Notes under the pieces: generated by a model | Told to the model about the DNA's origin: nothing | Seen by the model: the letters and a program-made list of their open reading frames with translations, nothing else | Databases searched by the model: none | Program-made: the position numbers and the translations under genes | Assembly: GCA_003648125.1 (NCBI GenBank) | Contig: QMOE01000177.1 | Span: 1-5,826, forward strand | DNA from: Chloroflexota bacterium | GTDB taxonomy: Bacteria > Chloroflexota > Anaerolineae > B4-G1 | Reading direction: 5' to 3' | Length of the DNA: 5,826 bases | Shown here: positions 1 to 5,826 of the stretch, piece by piece | How positions within the stretch are numbered: the stretch's first letter is position 1 | Layout: the number at the start of each line of letters is the position of its first letter

Positions 1-2001
<2,001 letters not shown>

Positions 2002-2023
2002 ACGTATCCTAAAACGCGAAATG

Positions 2024-2032
2024 TGTTATAAT
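2024..2032 (+). promoter_or_regulatory. Extended -10 promoter for the PLP-enzyme gene
   Basis: TGTTATAAT fits the extended -10 consensus (TG, one base, TATAAT at 2027-2032). It lies in the short AT-richer gap after ligA stops. No convincing -35 hexamer is present at the usual 16-18 bp spacing, which extended -10 promoters can tolerate. Transcription would start near 2039, giving a leader of about 25 nt that includes the AGGAGG ribosome site at 2048-2053. This suggests the downstream gene has its own promoter and does not depend on ligA transcription. Confidence 0.6.
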
Positions 2033-2063
2033 CTACGAAATCTCTTCAGGAGGAAAACCCATT

Positions 2064-3254
2064 ATGAATCCAATCCAAAAACGCATTGACATGATGAATC
2101 AACGAGTGGCCGGGCTACAGCAAGCGGGGCTATACTTTTACCTCCAGGCCCTGGATGAGTTGGATGGAGCCTGGGTCGTAACCGGCGGGCGGCGCATGCT
2201 GAACTTTGCCTCCTACGGCTACCTGGGGCTGCTGGGATACTCGAGAATCACGGCAGCGGCGCAGGAGGCGCTGGCTCGCTACGGTACCGGCACTCACGGC
2301 GTCCGCATCCTGGCCGGGACACTGCCGCTGCACAACGAGTTAGAGCAGACCATCGCCCATTTCAAAAAAGCCGAGGCGGCCATCGTCTACTCCAGCGGCT
2401 ACGTCACCAACCTGGCGACGGTCTCTTCGCTGGTGGGCCGTAACGACGTCGTCATCTGCGACAAGTTCAACCATGCCAGCATCGTGGATGGCTGCCTGCT
2501 CAGTGGGGCCAAGTTCGTGCGTTTCCGTCACAACGATATGGCCAGTCTGGAACAACGGCTGCAACAGACTGACCCCAATGTTGGCCGACTGGTCGTCGTG
2601 GACGCCGTGTTCAGCATGGACGGCGACATCATCAACATGCCAGAGGTCAGCCGGCTGTGCCGTGAGCATGATGTCATGTTGATGGTGGACGAGGCCCATA
2701 GCGTGGGTGTGCTGGGCGAGACAGGGCACGGCATCGAGGAGTACTTTGGACTCGAAAAAGCCATTGACCTGTACATGGGCACACTTTCCAAGCCCATCCC
2801 CAGTGTGGGTGGGTACGTGGCAGGTGACTATGAAGTGATCAACTACCTCAAGCACGTAGCGCGGGCATTCGTCTTTTCAGCCTCACTACCTCCGGCCCAG
2901 GTCGCCGCTGCCAACGAGTCGTTCAAAGTGATAGAGGAAGAGCTGTGGCGCGTGAAAAAACTGCGCCGCAACGTCGAACTCTTCCTGGGCGGCCTCAAGG
3001 AGCGGGGATTTGACACGCTTAACAGTGAGACCCCCATTGTGCCCATCATCTGCGGCGAGGACGATAAGGCATTTCAGATGACCAGGTTATGCCAGGAGGA
3101 GAACATCTTTGTGCTGCCGGTGGTCTCCCCGGCAGTGCCGGCCGGTTTGGCGCGGCTGCGGGCCAACGTGACGGCTGCTCACTCGGAGGAAGACATCGCT
3201 TTTGCGCTAGACGTTTTTGAGCGGGCTGGCAAGAAAACCGGCGTGCTCGCTTGA
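2064..3254 (+). CDS. PLP-dependent alpha-oxoamine synthase-like enzyme (aminotransferase class I/II fold)
   Basis: The family (8-amino-7-oxononanoate synthase, glycine C-acetyltransferase, 5-aminolevulinate synthase, serine palmitoyltransferase) condenses an amino acid with an acyl-CoA, releasing CO2 except in glycine C-acetyltransferase. At 396 residues it has the normal family length. Visible motifs are LNFASYGYLGL near 46-56, a glycine-rich GTGTHGVRILAG at 74-85, and H137 in KFNHASIVDG (PLP ring stacking). DEAH at 209-212 supplies the PLP-pyridine aspartate, and K243 in TLSKPIPSVGGYVAG forms the Schiff base. RLR near 364-366, before the TAAHS segment, is likely to bind a carboxylate. The ATG at 2064 is supported by AGGAGG ten nucleotides upstream. 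The PIP after the lysine and THGVR in the glycine-rich loop differ from the usual ALG/AFG and GGSR-type sequences of characterised members. The neighbours (ligase, rRNA methylase) give no pathway clue and no biotin, heme or threonine genes are nearby, so I assign the family but not the substrate. It is probably cytosolic; no signal peptide is seen. Confidence 0.9.
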   Translation: MNPIQKRIDMMNQRVAGLQQAGLYFYLQALDELDGAWVVTGGRRMLNFASYGYLGLLGYSRITAAAQEALARYGTGTHGVRILAGTLPLHNELEQTIAHFKKAEAAIVYSSGYVTNLATVSSLVGRNDVVICDKFNHASIVDGCLLSGAKFVRFRHNDMASLEQRLQQTDPNVGRLVVVDAVFSMDGDIINMPEVSRLCREHDVMLMVDEAHSVGVLGETGHGIEEYFGLEKAIDLYMGTLSKPIPSVGGYVAGDYEVINYLKHVARAFVFSASLPPAQVAAANESFKVIEEELWRVKKLRRNVELFLGGLKERGFDTLNSETPIVPIICGEDDKAFQMTRLCQEENIFVLPVVSPAVPAGLARLRANVTAAHSEEDIAFALDVFERAGKKTGVLA

Positions 3255-3255
3255 C

Positions 3256-3292
3256 CGAGAAACCGGGTTTTTCCGCAAAACCTGGTTTCTGA
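3256..3292 (+). repeat. Palindromic repeat element between the PLP-enzyme gene and rlmI
   Basis: The arms at 3258-3271 and 3277-3290 form a 14-bp stem with one G-T wobble (AGAAACCGGGTTTT / AAAACCTGGTTTCT) around a 5-nt loop. It begins one base after the stop codon of the PLP-enzyme gene and ends 8 nt before the rlmI start. Its ends CGAGA...TCTGA and its GGGTTT/AAAACCT core match the palindrome in ligA. From general recollection, similar short palindromes are scattered in Chloroflexota and cyanobacterial genomes. No run of T follows the stem, so it is not a standard rho-independent terminator, though as RNA it could form a strong hairpin. Confidence 0.75.
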
Positions 3293-3300
3293 ACAGTGAT

Positions 3301-4494
3301 ATGGGTGGAACGATTATCCTCAAGCGCAACCGCGCCAGGCCAGTGGTGCAGCATCATCCCTGGCTCTTTTCCGGAGCGATTGCGCGCATTGAGGGTGATG
3401 CGGTGGACGGCGACATCGTTGACGTGCTCGACGCAGGCCGCAACTGGCTGGCGCGGGGCTACCTGAATCGTCACTCCCAAATCACGGTGCGATTGCTGAC
3501 CTGGCAGCAAGATGAGCAAGTAGATCGTGCTTTTTGGCGGCGACGGCTGGAACGGGCCGTCGCCGCTCGTCGTTCCCTGGCCAACGACCCCTCCACCACT
3601 GCCTACCGCCTGGTGCACGCCGAATCGAATTACCTGCCGGGGCTGATCGTGGATCAGTACGGCGGCTGGCTGGTGGTGCAGTTCCTGACACTGGGGGTCG
3701 AGCGGCGGAAGGAAGAACTGATCAGCTTGCTGGTCGAGTTGCTGGACGGCGTGAGCGGCGTGTACGAGCGCTCGGACGTTGACGTGCGGGCGAAAGAGGG
3801 ATTGGGAAAGCGGGCGGGGTTGCTGTGGGGCGCGGAACCGCCCGAATTAGTGGAGGCGCTGGAGAACGGACATAGCTTCCTGGTGGATGTGCGGAAAGGG
3901 CACAAGACCGGTTTCTATTTAGACCAGCGGGAGAACCGGGCGCGGCTGGCGCACTTTTGCGCGGGGGCGGAGATGCTGGACGCTTTCGCCTACAGCGGGG
4001 GATTTTCGGTCTACGCGGCGGCAGGCGGCGCTTTGCGGGTGACTCTAGTGGATAGCTCAGCGCCGGCGTTGGAACTGGCCCGGCGCAACTTTGCGCTCAA
4101 CAGCTTTGAAGGATGCGACGCCGAGTACGTGGAGGATGACGTCTTTAGCGTCTTGCGCGGCTACCGCGCCCAGGGCCGCCGCTTCGACGTCATCGCGCTC
4201 GACCCGCCCAAGCTAGCCCACAGTAGACGAGAGGTGAAGCGAGCGGCGCGGGCTTACAAGGACGCCAACTTGTTGGCTTTCCAATTGCTGCAACCAGGGG
4301 GCGTACTCTTTACTTTCTCCTGTTCCGGCGCGATCACGTCCGACCTGTTCCAAAAGATCATCTTCGGCGCGGCACTGGACGCGGGGCGAGAGGCGCAGAT
4401 CGTCGGACATTTGGCGCAGGGGGCCGATCATCCCGTGGCGCTGACTTTCCCGGAGGGGGCGTACCTCAAAGGGATGATCGTGCGGGCGCTTTGA
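3301..4494 (+). CDS. rlmI: RlmI-type 23S rRNA (cytosine-C5) methyltransferase
   Basis: RlmI transfers a methyl group from S-adenosylmethionine to C5 of a 23S rRNA cytosine (C1962 in E. coli). From the ATG at 3301 it has 397 residues, essentially the length of E. coli RlmI (396). An N-terminal PUA RNA-binding domain (about 1-75) contains HHPWLFSGAI and ARGYLN. The C-terminal Rossmann methylase follows: KGHKTGFYLDQRENR near 199-213, SAM motif I DAFAYSGGF at 227-235, DPPKLAHSRREV starting at 301, and FTFSCSG with the likely catalytic cysteine at 341. The same frame is open back to 3217, but those 28 codons only translate the end of the previous gene and the palindrome. The family's normal N-terminus matches a start at 3301. 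No good Shine-Dalgarno site precedes it; the palindrome occupies that stretch. The methylated base in this organism is inferred from the family. Confidence 0.93.
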   Translation: MGGTIILKRNRARPVVQHHPWLFSGAIARIEGDAVDGDIVDVLDAGRNWLARGYLNRHSQITVRLLTWQQDEQVDRAFWRRRLERAVAARRSLANDPSTTAYRLVHAESNYLPGLIVDQYGGWLVVQFLTLGVERRKEELISLLVELLDGVSGVYERSDVDVRAKEGLGKRAGLLWGAEPPELVEALENGHSFLVDVRKGHKTGFYLDQRENRARLAHFCAGAEMLDAFAYSGGFSVYAAAGGALRVTLVDSSAPALELARRNFALNSFEGCDAEYVEDDVFSVLRGYRAQGRRFDVIALDPPKLAHSRREVKRAARAYKDANLLAFQLLQPGGVLFTFSCSGAITSDLFQKIIFGAALDAGREAQIVGHLAQGADHPVALTFPEGAYLKGMIVRAL

Positions 4495-4497
4495 TAT

Positions 4498-4503
4498 GGG
4501 AGG
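4498..4503 (+). promoter_or_regulatory. Ribosome binding site that sets the start of the broken membrane gene
   Basis: GGGAGG lies 6 nt before the ATG at 4510 and only 3 nt after the rlmI stop codon. It points to 4510 as the original start of the membrane gene, translated in an operon with rlmI. The later GTG at 4588 in the same frame has no comparable site. Confidence 0.7.
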
Positions 4504-4509
4504 CTTTCA

Positions 4510-5065
4510 ATGTTGATTAGCCTGCTGGCCTACTCTCCATTTTTGGCAATCGCGTTGCTCGCGCAGTGAAGTGACCGATACCGCAAGGTGCGTTGGTTAA
4601 CCTACGGACTGCTCCTCCTGCTCGACGCAGCGGCGGCGCTGGGAGGGCTGCTGGCACTGCTGCTCGGTCGGAACCAGGAAATGCAACGCCTGCTCGTGGC
4701 CCAGATCCCCAGCATGGCAGTGCTGCGTTTGGATGTTTTCGGGCTTATCGTGGTTGGGACAACGCTCCTGGTTCCCGTGTTCTTGCTGCCGTTCGTGCGG
4801 CGTGGCCTGGCCCGTATAATCCCCATTCCCCCCGAGTCTGGTGTACACGCTACGGCGCTGGCGGTGGGATTAAACTTTTCCCAAGTTCCGCTGATCGGTG
4901 GCCTGAGCGCGCTGGCCGAGAGCACTGCCCAAGTCGCCTTCTTGGATCTGCTGACCTCTAACTTGCCGATTGGATTGTTCGCTCTCGTCGGCGTGGGGTT
5001 TCTCGTCCGGCGCACGGCCCGTGAGACGTGGCAGCGGTTGGGTTTGACGCGCGTTACCTGGCGAC
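4510..5065 (+). pseudogene. N-terminal remnant of a CPBP-family intramembrane protease-like membrane protein
   Basis: From the ATG at 4510 the frame gives a hydrophobic helix of 19 residues (MLISLLAYSPFLAIALLAQ) and then TGA at 4567-4569. The same frame goes on with a normal membrane protein: hydrophobic segments at about codons 29-53 and 77-93, a weaker one near 117-137, and one near 153-168. The soluble FLVRRTARETWQRLGLTRVTW follows. That stretch, after several membrane helices and IPIPPESGVHATAL, resembles the N-terminal half of Chloroflexota CPBP (Abi/CAAX protease-like) proteins. Similarity stops near 5060, before the region where the EExxxR and histidine motifs of CPBP proteases should lie, so the catalytic half is absent. 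Beyond that point the frame yields only arginine- and glycine-rich nonsense, because the DNA codes in another frame. The gene is therefore broken twice, by a stop codon and by truncation. Translation from the GTG at 4588 is possible but would give a protein without a catalytic domain. The family is assigned from memory with moderate confidence. Confidence 0.65.
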
Positions 5066-5251
5066 GTGACCACGTTTGCCTGGGATTGGGCCTCCGGCGT
5101 GCCAGAGATGCTGAGCGAGGACAGCCCGGACGGGCTGGGCAGCGTGCGGCAGGAGACAGATGGCGCGGGCGCGGTGGTGAGTGCGCGGGAGTGGTCGCCG
5201 TATGGGGTGGAGGTAGGTGCGGCACAGGCGGGGCTGGGGTATACGGGGGTT
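5060..5251 (+). pseudogene. RHS-repeat core fragment
   Basis: Read in the frame of 5066, this stretch gives TTFAWDWASGVPEMLSE, then DGLGSVRQETDGAGAVVS, SPYGVEVG and GLGYTG. These are typical of the end of an RHS/YD-repeat core: DGLGSVR, a turn, PYG, then GYTG. Full RHS proteins are usually over a thousand residues and export or encase a C-terminal toxin. Only about 60 residues remain, with no YD repeats before and no toxin after. The usual segment between MLSE and DGLGSVR (normally a YLYG-like stretch of some tens of residues) seems to be missing as well. The upstream border overlaps the end of the CPBP-like piece. The downstream border is near 5249, where the protein changes to a WYL regulator without a frame change. 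Confidence 0.75.
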
Positions 5252-5818
5252 GGATCGGCGGAGCTGGCAGCGGCGGCGGCTCGGCTGGAATCGTTGTTCC
5301 CACCCGAGTTCGCGCCCTTGCTGCGCCAGGCTGTCGGCCAGCCTGTGGTCACGGCGCAGCGGGAGCACCGGCAGCAGATGTTGATGCTGCTCAACCGGGC
5401 GCTGTTGGAGGGACGCAAGGTGCGCATGGTCTACGAGACCCGCTCGCGGGGCGGGGCGACGAGTGAGCGGGTAGTGCATCCCTACCACATTATGCCTTAC
5501 GTCCGCTCCTGGCAACTGGTGGCTCACTGCGAGTTGCGCGAGGCAGTGCGGATGTTCAAGGTGGGCCGTATCCAGGAGGCGACGCTGCTGGGCGAGCATT
5601 ACCGCATCCCCACCGACTTTGACGTGGACGCTTACATGGGGTCGGGATGGGGCGCGATGCGCAGCGCGACCGGTGAGCCGGTGGACATGGTGTTGCGCTT
5701 TGAGCCGGAGGCGGGGCAGTGGGTATCGGAGGGCAACGGAGGTGTACGAATGAACGAATGGGCGAATCAGCGGATGTGGACGTGGAATAATGACGGTGTT
5801 TTACGCTGGCGCAGGTAG
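5066..5818 (+). CDS. Chimeric ORF: RHS fragment joined in frame to a truncated WYL-domain regulator
   Basis: A 250-codon frame opens with GTG at 5066, with no ribosome site seen. Residues 1-61 are the RHS fragment. Residues from about 63 to 223 resemble the effector part of YafY/DeoR-like WYL transcription regulators. They include the linker AARLESLFPPEFAPLLRQAV, then ALLEGRKVRMVYETRSRG, ERVVHPYHI, SWQLVAHCELREAVRMFKVGRI (WQL at 149-151 where WYL is usual) and DFDVDAYMGSGWG. WYL domains bind ligands or nucleic acid and control an attached N-terminal helix-turn-helix; that DNA-binding part is absent. The usual C-terminal 70 or so residues after VLRFEPEAGQWVSE are also absent, replaced by NGGVRMNEWANQRMWTW and a short tail to the TAG at 5816. 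Most likely a gene remnant that happens to stay open. A start at an internal ATG (5378) is possible, and a newly fused expressed protein cannot be excluded. Confidence 0.6.
   Translation: MTTFAWDWASGVPEMLSEDSPDGLGSVRQETDGAGAVVSAREWSPYGVEVGAAQAGLGYTGVGSAELAAAAARLESLFPPEFAPLLRQAVGQPVVTAQREHRQQMLMLLNRALLEGRKVRMVYETRSRGGATSERVVHPYHIMPYVRSWQLVAHCELREAVRMFKVGRIQEATLLGEHYRIPTDFDVDAYMGSGWGAMRSATGEPVDMVLRFEPEAGQWVSEGNGGVRMNEWANQRMWTWNNDGVLRWRR
5746..5777 (+). repeat. Degenerate 8-bp tandem repeat
   Basis: Four successive 8-bp units can be read: ACGAATGA, ACGAATGG, GCGAATCA and GCGGATGT, consensus RCGAATGR. The array begins about 11 bp after the WYL-domain similarity is lost. It is short and imperfect, so it could be the edge of a decayed intergenic repeat or could mark the breakpoint. 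An 8-bp period is not a codon multiple, which argues that this stretch was not originally protein-coding. Confidence 0.5.
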
Positions 5819-5826
5819 TCTCGAAA

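Noticed and set aside
2064..3254. Naming the PLP enzyme bioF or kbl
   Set aside because: The fold and catalytic residues fit the family, but the loop sequences differ from both and no pathway neighbours are present. A specific symbol would be a guess.
3256..3292. Rho-independent terminator after the PLP-enzyme gene
   Set aside because: The hairpin is strong but no T-run follows it, and its resemblance to the palindrome inside ligA fits a dispersed repeat better.
3217..3300. An earlier in-frame start for the rRNA methyltransferase at 3217
   Set aside because: It would overlap the end of the PLP-enzyme gene and add 28 residues encoded mainly by the palindrome. The RlmI family length and N-terminus fit the ATG at 3301.
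4588..5466. A single 292-residue protein from GTG 4588 to 5466
   Set aside because: After about 5065 the frame gives low-complexity Gly/Arg/Ala sequence, while another frame over the same DNA encodes recognisable RHS and WYL motifs. The second half is not a real protein.
4602..5599. Several overlapping minus-strand open frames in the mosaic region
   Set aside because: They are proline- and arginine-rich with no motifs, and they mirror the plus-strand coding pieces.

Overview
The window is GC-rich (roughly 60 percent by eye), and every gene I can support is on the plus strand. The protein families, the GC content and the scattered short palindromes suggest a Chloroflexota-type bacterium (Anaerolineae, Caldilineae or Roseiflexus-like). 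That placement comes from remembered family resemblance, not from a marker gene or a search, so it is tentative.

Layout. Positions 1-2001 hold an NAD+-dependent DNA ligase (ligA) missing only about 17 N-terminal codons, which lie before the window. Its coding sequence carries an in-frame palindromic insert at about 436-473. A 62-bp gap follows with a good extended -10 promoter and a strong Shine-Dalgarno site. These drive a complete PLP-dependent alpha-oxoamine synthase-like enzyme (2064-3254) with an unusual active-site loop. A second palindrome of similar design (3256-3292) fills the gap before a complete RlmI-type 23S rRNA m5C methyltransferase (3301-4494).

Downstream of 4494 the character changes. 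A membrane protein resembling the N-terminal half of a CPBP-family intramembrane protease starts 15 nt after rlmI with a good Shine-Dalgarno site. It hits an in-frame TGA after 19 codons, continues in the same frame, and loses its homology near 5060. There it abuts a short piece of RHS-repeat core, itself apparently missing a middle part. That piece runs in frame into a WYL-domain regulator without its helix-turn-helix. The WYL part loses its C-terminus near 5735, next to a degenerate 8-bp tandem repeat. So 4510-5818 looks like a patchwork of truncated genes.

How the parts relate. LigA (replication and repair) and RlmI (ribosome modification) are housekeeping functions. The PLP enzyme is a small-molecule acyl-CoA/amino-acid condensing enzyme of unknown substrate. 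Nothing links the three into one pathway. The points most worth a second look are the two related palindromes, one of them adding residues to an essential enzyme, and the CPBP/RHS/WYL mosaic. I did not find evidence of a complete new defence or mobile system.
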